A DNA stretch of 64,000 bases, from positions 13,705,507 through 13,769,506 of the forward strand of contig OY744608.1 of the NCBI GenBank assembly GCA_963556255.1, read 5' to 3'. Both the position numbers and the translations under genes were made by a program. This document shows, one piece after another, positions 45,241 to 57,715 of the stretch (the first letter of the stretch is position 1; each line of letters starts with the position of its first letter). The DNA comes from Allolobophora icterica. Taxonomy: Eukaryota; Annelida; Clitellata; Crassiclitellata; Lumbricidae. Below the pieces are notes generated by a model. That model did not search any database. It was not told where the DNA came from and saw only the letters and a list, made by a program, of their open reading frames with translations.

Positions 45241-45665
45241 ATCACTCACATTTGGAAATTCGTCTTCGCTCTTCCACTTGAACCATCTTCAGAACCAGCC
45301 TTCATTCATCTTCATTCGTCTTCAGGCATTTTCCAACTTGTTTTTCAGCTTCTTTTTTATACTGGTTTCATAATGGTTTCTTAAACGAAATAAGACAACC
45401 AACGAGACAATCATTTGATTGCATGCTTACATAAAAACATGCATAAGAAAATGCATGGTCATACCGCGGCGGCACTATATTCTGCATTTGCAATCTATCT
45501 GAAATAATCTATCTAATTAATATCAATAGTAATACTTATGACGTCATAATGCACTTCATTCTTCTGTATCTACATGAAATGACGTCAAAAATACATATGA
45601 CGGAATCTACATTAATGAGTCTCTTAAGTCTATGAAATTACGTCATAATACGACGCCTGTGTAAG
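45241..45665. other. Intergenic DNA, no gene seen
   Basis: Contains a CTTCATTCGTCTTC-rich patch (near 45250-45330) and several TGACGTCA-like sites (near 45540, 45580 and 45640). No coding signal. Confidence 0.4.
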
Positions 45666-45673
45666 CCCTACGA

Positions 45674-46022
45674 TCGTGCTGTCCAAAATGCGGCTCTCGG
45701 GCTGTTTTTAAATGGCCGGCCCAAGCTGAAGGCCGCAAATAAAAAAAGTGGCAAGCACAATTCAAAGTCAAAATCTCACTAGAAACGTGCATGAACGTTT
45801 ATTAATATACTTTTTGGCGCGGAACTATTATAAAGCATGCCAAACATAGGGTAAATGCTATTATTCACTGATTACTGCATAATTATTGGCATAATAAATT
45901 TTAATACAGTTAATAACTTTCAATAAATTTTAGTCGTTGCTTTTGAGTTTACAGGTGCAGCCCTCGGCTTCGAGAATAATTTTTTCAGTGGCCCACGGTG
46001 TCAAAAAGGTTGGACAGCACTG
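45674..46022. mobile_element. hAT-like MITE (349 bp)
   Basis: The ends share GTGCTGTCCAA in inverted orientation (left TCGTGCTGTCC, right GGACAGCACTG). Flanks CCCTACGA and CCCTGCGA match at 7 of 8 bases as a target duplication. Inside each end, CGGCTCTCGGGCTG and GCAGCCCTCGGCTTCGAG resemble each other in inverted orientation. No ORF. Confidence 0.75.
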
Positions 46023-46030
46023 CCCTGCGA

Positions 46031-46764
46031 TATTGTACAGGCGTCCATGATCTTTCCGTATGCCTATGTCTCACTGTTTGCGCCATACGGAGACAAACAC
46101 AACCAGAAGGACCTTCCAAATTTTACTCTGATTACGAAGCGATTTGACATTTTTATGCAGAAGGTCCAGAATGGTACTTAAAAGCGCGCTATAAAAATAT
46201 TTAACAAAGCAAACCCATGAACAACAGATGCAGTAAAAGTAGAGAATGCAGGCCAAAATATTTTCTTACTTCTATATAACACTTTTATTTACTTTGATCG
46301 TCGCTTCTTACTTGCATCAAATTACTTTTTCATTTAATTTATTTCACGTTTCACCATATTTCCTTACTTGCTGACGATTATTTTCGGTCGTTGAAATGAC
46401 GAGAATAAAAATTCTGTCATACCTTGCGAATGATTTCTTTTTCACTTCGATGATCGACTTCCGCTGAGTTCGGGAACTACTGTTCGTCACCCTCTTCATC
46501 ATCTTCGTAGTCGTTCGTCGTCGTCTTCATCATCTTCCGTCGTCGTCTTCATCATCTTCTTTTCCGTCTGCAGTTTTTGACAGAAATGATTCGATTGTGA
46601 TTGTTCCCGAAACTGATGAGGAAACAAAGAAAAATTACGTCATTTTAGCTATGACGTCATACTTGGGGGGTTGCGACCTGAGGCAAATTATATGAAAAAG
46701 GCAATCGCAACGGGTTTCCTACTCTTAATCTAAGTAATGTCGCCATTTTACTTATATGATATAA
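46031..46764. other. Intergenic DNA with acidic-repeat-like patch
   Basis: At 46510-46562 the unit CGTCGTCTTCATCATCTTC occurs twice; on the reverse strand it would read as Glu/Asp-rich. No start, splice pair or domain supports a gene. Confidence 0.4.
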
Positions 46765-46813
46765 ATACTCAGTTCAATTTAGATATAAGTTATATCTAAA
46801 TTGAACTGAGTAT
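46765..46813. repeat. Perfect palindrome, 23-bp arms
   Basis: Arms ATACTCAGTTCAATTTAG... and its complement around a 3-base centre AGT. The right arm runs into the target duplication of the next MITE. Confidence 0.93.
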
Positions 46814-46819
46814 TCCATG

Positions 46820-47157
46820 CATAGGCGCCGACTTTTGCTTTTGTCTCTGGGTGCCAGTCAAGGGCGGATCTAGAAAAACTGATGTAACTGATGACCTTTT
46901 TTTAGTCATCCGGAAAAATTCCACATTATTTGGTCATTTTCCATCGTCTAGTAGGCCTACGTGTTTACACATAAAATGGGGAGCCATGTCTCCTAAAAAA
47001 ATTTGGAATTCATCCCCAGAAAAAATTTGACGACCTTTTTTAGGATTACCCCAAAAAATTGAATTTAAGGTCCGAATTCTTCTGGGGGCCAGGCCCCCAC
47101 TGAACTTTTTCTCTGGGTGCATTGGCACCCAAGGCCCCCAAGAAGTCGGCGCCTATG
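46820..47157. mobile_element. hAT-like MITE with CATAGGCGCCGACT ends (338 bp)
   Basis: Inverted ends CATAGGCGCCGACTT and AAGTCGGCGCCTATG. Perfect 8-bp duplication ATTCCATG at 46812-46819 and 47158-47165. Both ends also carry a CTCTGGGTGC block. Non-coding. Confidence 0.88.
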
Positions 47158-47221
47158 ATTCCATGATACAATGTAGGTCTTAACTTCAAATTAAATTGTA
47201 ATATGGAGGACGCAGTATAGG

Positions 47222-47327
<106 letters not shown>

Positions 47328-47524
47328 ATAACGATCTGACACTGGGAGGTAAGATGGACGAGGTGGCCCCAGGGCCGGTTTAACCACTAGGCGAACTAGG
47401 CGGCCGCCTAGGGCGGCACATTTCTGGGGGCCGCAGAAAAGCTACACAAAGAAATATTTTTAAAACCATTGTCGCTGTTTTTGCCAGCCCAGAGGCGTAG
47501 CCACACAAGGCGCTTAAGGTGCGC

Positions 47525-48018
47525 ACTGCGCATACGTGCCCAGGGCATATTTTAACTGTATAACTAGTGGGACAAATGTCCCAGGAGTGTCAGGATTTGT
47601 CCCAATAGTTAGGCTGATTTGTCCCGTGCAATATAATATTATGGTTAAAGTATAAGTAGTGGGACAAAATGTAGGAAGAGTTTTAAGATTTGTCCCAATA
47701 GTAAAATCCGAAAAAGGTCATGAAATTTTTCGGGAGATGAATTCCTAAGAAAAAGTCATCAACTGTTTTCGGAAGGTGACATTTTCGGGAGATGACTTCC
47801 TAAAAAAAGGTCATCAACCTTTTTTGGGAGAAGAATTCCCAAGAAAAGGTCATCAACGGTTTTCGGGAGATGACTTTTTTGGGAGATGACTTCCTAAAAA
47901 AAAGGTCATCAACTTTTTCGGGAGATGAATTTCCAGAAAAAATCATCAGTTTTTCAGAGACGAGTTCCAAAATTTTGTCCCAGTAGTCTAAATTCCTTAA
48001 AATATGCACTGTACGCGC
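47525..48018. repeat. Insertion with ~45-bp minisatellite inside hAT copy 1
   Basis: Absent from hAT copy 2, which runs directly from TAAGGTGCGTACG to TTTGTCACATTCTGC. Inner ends share GCATATTTTAA in inverted orientation. From about 47700 to 47950 there are five or six units of the type TTCGGGAGATGACTTCCTAA then AAAGGTCATCAACT. GGGACAAAT and TTGTCCCA motifs occur on both sides. Confidence 0.75.
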
Positions 48019-48451
48019 CCCCTGTCACATTCTGCTTTAGGGCCCTATTCTTTCATTTTCCTCCAAGCGCACAAATTTTAAATTTGGTTAATTGTTCCAT
48101 CTGATGACATATTTAGCCTGGGTGTTCAAAAGGCCCGTGTACTGCGTGTATGTCTCAGCCTCTCTGCAGTCTGAACTACATACAATCTGTATGATGACAG
48201 ATGCGGCCGGGATGCCTCATGATATCTGATAGACATATTGTATGTGTGGTATTTGTCTATACATGTTCTAGGTTACCCTGATATGTCGGAGTGATTGACC
48301 TTGTTCGACCCCCCAGCTGCACATGAGCCAGATTGTCTCTTTTAAATGTACCGTACAACCACGGCATACACATGATACACCTTAACAGTATAATCTCTCA
48401 GCTCCAGCGCTAAGATATGCCTGAAATAGTATGCCTTGTTCGTCTATCTTT

Positions 48452-48712
<261 letters not shown>

Positions 48713-49578
48713 TCTTTCGTTTTCTCTCGCTCTGTCTCTGTCGCAGTCTGTCTCTCTCAATGTCTCTCTACTTGCCTTGTGGCCTGTACACTCTGTACAC
48801 GATTGCAGTATTCAAAGCTCTCTTGAAAAAAGAAACTAAGACTCAACTGATGGTAAGGAACTTCTAAATTTAGAGTAGTAGTTCTTGTTGCTTTAATTTT
48901 TTAACTAGTACATACGTAATCTGCTTCACTTCGTGAAACATTACTAATGCCTTTTACTTAAACCTTAAACGTTACGCTGTGAATCTGTTAAAATAAGAAT
49001 GTAGTATCGAAAGTTGATTCCGTGATTGTCGAAAATTCTATGCCTCCGGAGATCGGCCTACACTGTAAGCCCACCTATGCATAGGGACTGAAGACTACTG
49101 CTTCGCATTGCGCACCCCCACCCCCCCCCCCACCCTGTAGACTTCGCACGTAGGTAGGACTAGGACTTAGTAAACGTAGCCACAGGAGTTACTAAGTGTT
49201 CAAATGAAACTGTGCACTGTCTCATTAATTAGGCCTAATATTTACATTTTAAATTCCCATTAAACGTGTTAGACCATACAGCATAGGCTGCATCTATAGC
49301 TAATGCAGTTCCAGATTATTACTTTAATTATGGCTAACTTCAAAATTTATTAAATGCCATATTTTTGTTTTATTTAGAAGTAATAATGATTCTTAGATGA
49401 TTACTATGAACGAAGATACTAAATTAAAGATGCAACATTCGGCTGCATTCCTGTGTGAAGGTTATATTAACTTGATTAATTTAACATTAATTAGGTCTAG
49501 TTGTCGCACTTGCCAGGGGCGCAGCGCGACAGGTTCGCCTAGGGCGCCAAATACTCTGGCGCCGGCCCTGGGTGGCCC

Positions 49579-50199
49579 ACGATATTCGGTCGATCGCTTA
49601 GGAGTCAGCTAAAATTGGGTTTCAACTTAACAGCGCGAAATGCGAAGTAGGCCCTAGTCTTTCAGAATTATGAAAATAAAGTCGACGATCCTTCGTTCTG
49701 CTGCCACTGGTGGACTCCGCCGCAAGACACAGGCGCCTACCGACAAATGTAAATGTAAATGACAAAACACAGGAATCATCATTTTATAAGCCTTTCATGG
49801 CAGACGACCAACCAGTCAACTCATCAGTTTTCCTCAAATGACTATTCAAAGTCACATGAGCTCACGACCTCACCTTGCCTCATCCTGTAGTAGAGCACCA
49901 GCCTGATGCTAGGTGTCATGAAGCAGCTTGTCAACCAGTTCGGGTCCTGGCAACCAGTTAGACTCACAAATGGCGGGCTCTCTCACACACGTAGAACCAA
50001 TCGAGTTCCAAAAATAGCTTGCTGTTTGACACCATGTTCAGAGTTCCTGGGCCTTGTTGCACTGAGGATGAAGAATTACGACAGCAGAAGTACTAAGTCC
50101 GCAACACACGGTTGCGTTCACTATAGCTGACACTGCCTGAAATGTAGGCCTAATCTAGACTATTGATTAGACTAGACTATATAGGGTCTATACTCTATA
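49579..50199. other. LINE remnant tail and intergenic DNA
   Basis: To about 49690 this continues the LINE remnant. Beyond that no feature is recognised. Confidence 0.4.
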
Positions 50200-50207
50200 C
50201 ATGTAGA

Positions 50208-50388
50208 CAGTGGCGGCGCCAGGGGTGGGCTAGGGGGTGCTTAGCCCCTCCAAACTGTGGCTCAGCCCCCCAAACAAAACGCTGGAAACCTCTGAAGCTT
50301 TGCAATGCTTACAAAGGAGGAAGGGAGAAAGGGAAGAGCTTAGGGCTTCAGCCCCCCCCCCAAACCTGAAATCCTGGCGCCCCCACTG
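50208..50388. mobile_element. hAT-like MITE with CAGTGGCGGCGCC ends (181 bp)
   Basis: Ends CAGTGGCGGCGCCAGGGG and CCTGGCGCCCCCACTG. Perfect 8-bp duplication CATGTAGA (50200-50207 and 50389-50396). The interior is a GCCCC-rich foldback. Confidence 0.87.
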
Positions 50389-50396
50389 CATGTAGA

Positions 50397-51529
50397 TTAA
50401 AGGAGTCTTGACTAGACTTGGCGAGATTAGATTACATCAACTTCTTAGATTAGATCGTATTCGTAAACTCGAGATTTATACAGCGCCCAAAGAAAATGTC
50501 CGTGAGATGCGGAAACCAGCTTACATCTTATTACCGGCGCTCAGTCAGAAAGGAAAACAGAAGAAGATCTATATAGTCAGTGAAATAGTTCGGGGTGAGT
50601 GCCATGAGAGAAACTTACCATCATACACTTCCATCCTTGCCTAATTCGTTTGGCTGCAAGCCTGCAACGCTACCAATCACCTCTTTGTTTTCATTAAATA
50701 TCAACTGAATCGTGAGCGTGTTCTGATGTCCATTCGCTTTGCTGATTAAAACATTTTAAATGAACCATCCAACAACTTAGTGGAACGACGAACAATCACT
50801 TTCTTAATAATAACTGATGCAAAGAAAAAAGTGAAATTTCTCACTCGGATCTTCGCTTCTGTGGTCGTTCTGTCCGTTGCGCTCGTTTCTTACTGTCTGC
50901 TGTTGTTGCAAACATCGACCGTCTTCAAAATCTTGTTCATTTGAAGATTTCCGACGTCGACCGTCTTCAAATTCTCGTTTATTCGAAGATTTTCAAGTGT
51001 ATACGCCATACGTATTCGAGCGTAGACCGTCTTTCACGAAGTGAGAAATGCTGCACCATGACAACGTCGATAGGAAGATGACGTAAGACAAACGGCCCTG
51101 AGATGACGTCATCGCTTCAGAGAAGGTTACCTGCGAAACGTCATGGTTCAAAATGACACAGGCCTTTCAAGTAAATACGTCTCGGTAGTTCCTTCGCGTG
51201 TCTTCCAGTCTATTATATCGGGTCTCCAGAATCTCGAATCATGTTGCCCGAAATGTATGTCTGCATGACGTGTATGTACATTTGCATGCATGTATATAAT
51301 ATGTCTGTCCGTATGTATGCAAGTACGTAAGTATGTAGGCCTTATGTGTGTCTGTATGCATCTCTGTCTATGTATCAGTGCATGTATAAAACTTTAATAT
51401 AGCGTCTTTATGATTACGGTTAGCAGCGACCATTGATGCCTTGTTTATTATATAAGGGCGCTATATAAATTGCAGGTTACACGCGATAATGAACTAGTGA
51501 GGAATAATCTAACGTAAATATAGGAATAA
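50397..51529. other. Intergenic DNA with local repeats
   Basis: At 50914-51000 two copies of TCGACCGTCTTCAAA-(A/T)TCT, each followed by TTTGAAGATTT or TTCGAAGATTT, form small stem-loops; a third GACCGTCTT lies near 51024. A degenerate TATG-rich tract spans about 51245-51400. GGGCGCTATATAAATTG near 51447 looks like a LINE 3' tail without its body. No gene seen. Confidence 0.45.
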
Positions 51530-51559
51530 GCATGGACAGACTGACAGACATGGCAAGAG

Positions 51560-51640
51560 ACATGGAGGCTGACAGACAGACAGACCGACAGAGAAATGGC
51601 AGGCAGACCGGGAGGCAGACAGACAGACAGACAGACAGAT
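51560..51640. repeat. (CAGA)n microsatellite
   Basis: Imperfect GACA/CAGA repeats, purest near 51615-51640. Confidence 0.85.
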
Positions 51641-52560
51641 ATATGACACTTTCATCGTCTGTCTTCCTCTGTGTATGTCTGTCTGCCTGTTGTATTTGGC
51701 TGTTTATTTTAAACAGATTTGATTCCATTATCCTCGAAATTGGTCCCCATGATTCCTTTGCCCTCTCGATCGATTCCATTTTCGCATTCTTCCCATTCTT
51801 CTCTGACTAATTAATTTATTAATTGGCGAATAATTCTACATGTAGACTATATCTCTGTCAGCATGCCCACATGGAGCCCATTGTAACGCTCTCTGGACCC
51901 TTGACAATTTAATCTCTAATTAATTGTACAGGGCTTTGATGTTGACCTTACACCGTATTGCTCGTAGTTCAATCGATCCTCACCATGGTTAGTTTGTATG
52001 TAGACATTTCAAAATATATTGAATTCACAATAATTATACACTTTGAAATATAATATTTAATAATAGGCCCTAGACAGTATGTTCGGATTGTTACTAACTT
52101 TGACTATCAACCAAAGCCTAAGCATCAGTTAGTATTAACAATGTAAACTAGACTTAGCCTACCTAGAGCAGCATCAATTATTTAAATTATGTCTATTATT
52201 ATTATGCCTATCTTACCCCCCCCCCTTTAGTAGCAGTACGTCGTTCTTCGTAAAAGTGATTTGTCACTTGCGCCCTTGTCGTCGAATCGCCATGTGGTCG
52301 AGTTGATCTCCACCTTGTTCTCCCACATTTGCGAGGTTGAATTCTTCACTCTGCTTTGAAGTAATTCGTTCACCGGTCAAATAACCAGTAGGGGCCAACC
52401 GTAGTGCTCCTTAGCTGTAGTGTTTAACCGTTCATTCAAGGTTCGACTATTCGAAACAAATCCGCTTTTCCATAGCGTAGGCTACTTCGCACCTCTACAG
52501 TTGAACGTACGATGACTTCTACTGCGCTTAAGTTAACCCAGCGACACCGCAAAGCTTTCC
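51641..52560. other. Intergenic DNA, no gene recognised
   Basis: AT-rich with a C12 tract near 52215. The reverse strand of 52230-52440 has short open stretches but no motif I can assign. Confidence 0.4.
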
Positions 52561-52844
52561 GTTTCTGAGGCGTAGCTATAGGGGGGCGGGGGTTCAGAGG
52601 TACATGTGTCCCGGGACGCCAAAGGAAGGGGTAACCAAAATGGGGGTTTAAAATGAATAATTTTACTCTTCATTTTGATGCAATTTTTAAAACTAATTAA
52701 TCCCAAATAAATTTATAAGATTTAAGTTTGACGCCCGAAAAATCCAGCAAAATCTGATCATTACTTACAAAACAGTTGTCAGGTATGATTTTGGCGCTCC
52801 ATTGAGAGTTTCGTAGGCCCCTGAAAGTTTCTTAGGCCCATGGG

Positions 52845-53068
52845 CGGCGATCCCGGGAGGTGGAGGGGGACAAGACCCCCACCTTTAAGAGTGGGGGGAC
52901 ACGCCATACATCGGACCCCCAAATTTGGAAGAAACACCAAAAAAATCATAAATTTTTTTAGCGCGAAATTTGACCCTTTTTTGACCAGATCAGTTCAAAA
53001 CTCTTTGACCAGATCAGTTCCAAAATGTTCCCCCCCCCCACCTCTCAAACAAGATCGCCGCCACTGCG
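52845..53068. mobile_element. Probable MITE with GGCGGCGATC ends
   Basis: Left GGGCGGCGATCCCGGGAGGTGG and right CCACCTCTCAAACAAGATCG then CCGCCACTG are inverted relatives. No clear target duplication, so the boundaries are approximate. The interior has two copies of TTTGACCAGATCAGTTC. Confidence 0.5.
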
Positions 53069-53495
53069 TGGTTGGGCTTCTGAGTAAGCAGTCTTGAAGA
53101 GACGCCACATGAAACTGCTTAAATGATAATAATAATAAAATCAGGCGAATTCCACAAATTTCTACAAGTCCAGATTTGTGACAATCAGGAAACAGACCAG
53201 CATATTACGCATACATCGCGCTTGCCTAATTGGGTGCAGAAATGATTTACAGTCGATAAGCAGAAATTATTTATTAAATTTTATTAAAACACGCACGTTT
53301 AATTAGACTTGAAATGTAACGTGACCATACATCTTACTTACGTCACTGTAATACACGAAGAATAACTAAATACCCAATCGGACCCGTATGGATCATACAG
53401 TTACAGACATACTATAAATATAAGTAGTGTATGAATTTGAAAACTCAGGCTGTTATATTAAAACCTTGCAGTGTTAGGCTAATCATTAATGAATA
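53069..53495. other. Intergenic DNA, no gene seen
   Basis: AT-rich. No coding or repeat structure recognised. Confidence 0.4.
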
Positions 53496-53499
53496 TTTT

Positions 53500-53575
53500 C
53501 AGAACGCTCTCGCGGACCCCGCCATATCCTTTGCGGACCCCTCTTGGTCCGCGGACCACAGTTTGAAAAGCTCTG
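53500..53575. mobile_element. One end of a hAT-like element
   Basis: On the reverse strand it starts CAGAGCTTTTCAAACTGTGG and continues with TCCGCGGACC and GGGGTCCGC blocks, typical of hAT termini. The other end was not found. It lies about 130 bp upstream of the candidate gene's ATG. Confidence 0.55.
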
Positions 53576-53594
53576 CTTCATACAGTGCTATAAA

Positions 53595-53702
53595 ATTTAT
53601 AATTTACGCGACGTCACAACATAAAGTGGTTACGTAAGAGGCGTCAGAGCAGATCATAGACATCTATGTCTATGGAGCAGATGCGTTCTTTCCGGAGACA
53701 AA
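53595..53702 (+). promoter_or_regulatory. Candidate promoter and 5' UTR of the 53.7-kb gene
   Basis: Contains a CRE-like GCGACGTCAC, a palindromic TTACGTAA and an ETS-like TTTCCGGA close to the ATG. There is no clear TATA box. A short out-of-frame ATG lies upstream (near 53672). Assigned from position and motifs only. Confidence 0.3.
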
Positions 53703-56700
53703 ATGGGGTCCCTTGAAGGCAAACAATTTGGTGAGTCTGGCTTGTAGGCTTATAGGCCTAAACCTTAGTTAGTTTATGCTGATAATAAATGTATAATATA
53801 TTAACGAGAGCTTTTCGATTGTCCGAGTAGGCTTAATTAAGAGCGTATTAGGCCTACCAAGAATGCCCCATATGTACGCGCTCAGGGTTTTGAGACAGAG
53901 GCGCCCGCAGGCTTAAAAAATTGGACGCACAACAAAAATTTCAGTTTAGATAACATCTAAATGCTTTTTACATGCTATATTGCCGTTTAACAAAATACTG
54001 TTTTCTGTGAGCATTTATTTCTGCTCGATTAAAAATAATTTAAGAATGTTCTGTTTTATATTATGTTATGTAGGTGATTCAATTGCTTAAAAAAATATCG
54101 ATGCGAAGCCAATTCCTTGTGTGGATTTGATTTAGTGGGTGGACGCACGTGCGTCCAGTGCGTGACGCTGCGGGCGCCCCTGTTTTGAGAGAATATATTA
54201 TATGTATATGGGACGTATAGCGAATCGCCGAATCCCGTGCCGGATCCCTGAAATCCAATGTCGGGAAATAACGTGAACTTTTCCTGAAAGTCATTAGGTG
54301 GCCATGCCCGAAATTAAACAGACTATTTTGCATTCCATTCACTTTCGGCGATATGGGATTCTGCGATTCGGGTCTGCACTAGTTTTCGGCATATCAAACG
54401 CTTTGTACAAAACTGCATTCGGTGATTCGGCGTATTTAGCAGTTGTTGTCCTCGAGACCAAGGTCTTGGTCTCGAGTGCACTCGAGTTCGTTTTTAAAAG
54501 TCTTGGTCTTGAGACCAAAAGTCTTGGTCTTGAGGTTCAAAGTCTTGGTCTTGGTCTTGAGGTTTAAGGTCTTGACAACAAGACTGCAGTTTAATCGTTT
54601 TCAGTGATTCGGGTAGACCTCGACCATGGTCTGTCCCGTCAAGCTTTGCATGATATAGCAATGGCTACCACTATTTCTCACCTTATGTATGCCTCTCCAG
54701 CCTGGTGGGATTATACCGGCAAATAAGATAAGGACAGGTTAGAACGCATGGTATTTTTCCTCCACCACGACAAAATAAATGCGACTTATGGACAAGAACT
54801 CACAATTTTACATTACATTACATCTTCACATTTATTGTACATATATTTATTTCAGAGTTTGAGCTGAATGAAACTGAAGATGTGAAGCTTAAAATCTGTA
54901 GTGATCTGGTGATCATCAGATCAATCCTTCTCCTTGACAGCCCCAGCGACACAATGAATGGTACTTACTAATTGAAGTTTACATATTTTGAGATTATGTA
55001 TATTTTAACTTTATACAATGATAATAATTTAATACGGAAAATACACCCATTTTTAGTGTATATCCTCAAAATACAGACACGTAATTATCATTTCATTCTC
55101 TTTGACAGGTAAAACTGTTTATTACACGAGAGCATTTTCAGTGCCGGGGCCAAATTTCTCACATCTCCCGAGTCTGTGTGCTCTGGTGTTAGTTTTCCAT
55201 CTCTTGCTGGATTTTTGGCTAAGTTAGAGTGCTTTTTGTAGTACTGTTTTAAAGACCTGTGAAATAAATTTTATTAAATAGTAGCCTGCTTTCGTGAATT
55301 TGTTATTCAGACCCTCTACAGGTAAAGATGAAGCGAAAGGGCATAACAACCACCCTTGGTGCAGTGTCACACAGTTGGGTCAGAGACGTCCCAAAGTTTA
55401 AGCTGGAAAAGGATGAGGAGGTTTCAGTCTTTCTGTCACATGAAGGTAAACCTTCATTTGCAATAGTTCAAATGATTGTTTTATGTGGTATGTCAATAAA
55501 CGATTGATTGAAACCAAACACCATATTACAGTGTATTTGACGATTGCTGTTAAAGAGACCCCAGGCTACTTTGTTCATTGTTAATGAATTGTATTTAACA
55601 TAAAATATATAACTGTATTTAACATAAAATTTGTAAAGGTCAACTTAAAGGAAAACCTATCAGTAGTGCTCCCGACCCAACAAGGAGAACCCTCATTCAA
55701 ACAGAATAGATATTAAGCACCGACAGAACAGAGGAGATTGGCTCAGTAGTGCAGCTCTATTCATGAGGAAGGTTGTTCCAGGCCACAGGACCAACGAAAG
55801 CAGACTGTAATTTCAGGGTAAGAGAGGAGCCCAAACCAGAACATAGCATTTCGAAAATCGATTTGTACAATACCCTAGGAAATTTCCAATGAAAATACAA
55901 TCGATGATGTTATTGACTTGTTATTTTGTATAGGGACAGTTCAGATCCTCTGTGAGATCATGCCCAGCTCAGGCCACGAACCTCAGGATCCTATTCTTGA
56001 TGCATGCCCAAAGGTGAGGTATGCTTGAGTAGTATTAGGGTACAGAAGTTTTTCATTTTGTTTATGCAGACATTTAAAACATGTAACACTGGACCTGGAG
56101 CAATTCGGTTCTAAACAGAAATTAATGATTGATGGGAAGGAGAGAAGTATGGCCGTGTTACTAATATGGTACTACTTTCAATCTTTCATGCACATTTTCA
56201 AATAACTTGCTAATTTAAGGCATTAAAAGGTTGCATTCTGCCCGAATAGATTTTGTGATAACGTGTGTAATAGTGTTCCAGTGTATCCATTTCATGAGCA
56301 GTTAATTTTTAATTTTCAGTGGATGTTGATACATATAGGTTGCTATTTATATGAAAAACTATGAAACAATGTCCGTACTAAAATGCCTGGATGGCAGCAG
56401 GGCCGGTTTAACCACTAGGCGAACTAGGCGGCCGCCTAGGGCGGCACATTTCTGGGGGCGAAAGAAAAGCTACACAAAGAAATATTTTTTAAACCATTGC
56501 CGCCGTTTTGCCAGTCCAGAGGCGTAGGCCTAGCCGCCTAGCCATACAAGGCGCTTAAGGTGCGTACGCACCCTTTGTCACATTCTGCTTTAGGGCCCGA
56601 TTCTTTCATTTCCCTCCAAGCGCACAAATTTTAAATTTGGTTAATTGTTCCATCTGATGACCTCTCTGCAGTCTGAACTATAGTCTGTATGATGACTGAT

Positions 56701-57667
56701 GCGGCCGGGATGCCTCATGATATCTGATACATGTCATATTGTAGAGACAAGACAGACAAGACATTTATTGTTCTCAGTAAATTGTGTACAGCAACAGTTA
56801 AATGCGTATAATACAAATTACCATAGAGTATTAAATCATCAATGTTAGGAGCAGAGCAAATAATGGGAGCAATAGGCACACCTAAAGGGAGTGATCCCGC
56901 TAAGCAGGGGCCTAATTGCTTCATGCAGGGTGAGTCAGGATGAAGGCCAATTCGCTATCAAAGAAGAGGAGGGAATTAGATAAGCTTAACTACCAAAAGA
57001 AAGAAAACAACAAACTTAAGTAACATGTTTCAGTGCGTGCGCGCGCACCAGTTGTCTAAAGAGAGCGAGGCTGGTGGCAGTACGTATGTTCAAAGGAAGG
57101 TTATTCCACGTGAATGGGCCCTGATATTTGAGTGAGAATTTACGAGTATTTGTTCTTGCATAGATGGGTCTATACTCTATAGTCTCTGTTACTTCTACTT
57201 CTAGGGTGCGAAATGCGAGTAAGGTAGGAAGAGAAGGAGGGAGGGAGAAGGTTATTAGTATACTGATACATAAGTTCCCCAGTCTGTACAAATGTGATGT
57301 GCTTAATGCTCAGGAGTTTATGTTCAACAAATAAAGGACCTGTGTGACAGAGACCATAAGATTTAGTGATGGTTCTAATAGCTTTTTTGTAGTATCTTTA
57401 GTGCGTTGAGATGAGTGTCGTAAGTAGAGGTCCAGATCAGATTATGTATGTGTATTGTATATTGTATGTGTGGTATTTGTCTATACATGTACTAGGTTAC
57501 CCTGATGTATCGGAGTAATTGACCTTGTTCGACCCCCAAGTCGAAGCGAACTGGGTGTTCGCTTCGACTGCACATGAGCTCATTTAGGTGTACAACCACG
57601 GCGACTTTAACCGTATAATGTCACAGCTCCAGCGCTAAGATATGCCTGAAATAGTATGCCTTGTTCG

Positions 57668-57715
<48 letters not shown>

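Noticed and set aside
46500..46570. Exon encoding an acidic tail on the reverse strand
   Set aside because: The frame breaks after a few codons and no splice sites or neighbouring exons support it.
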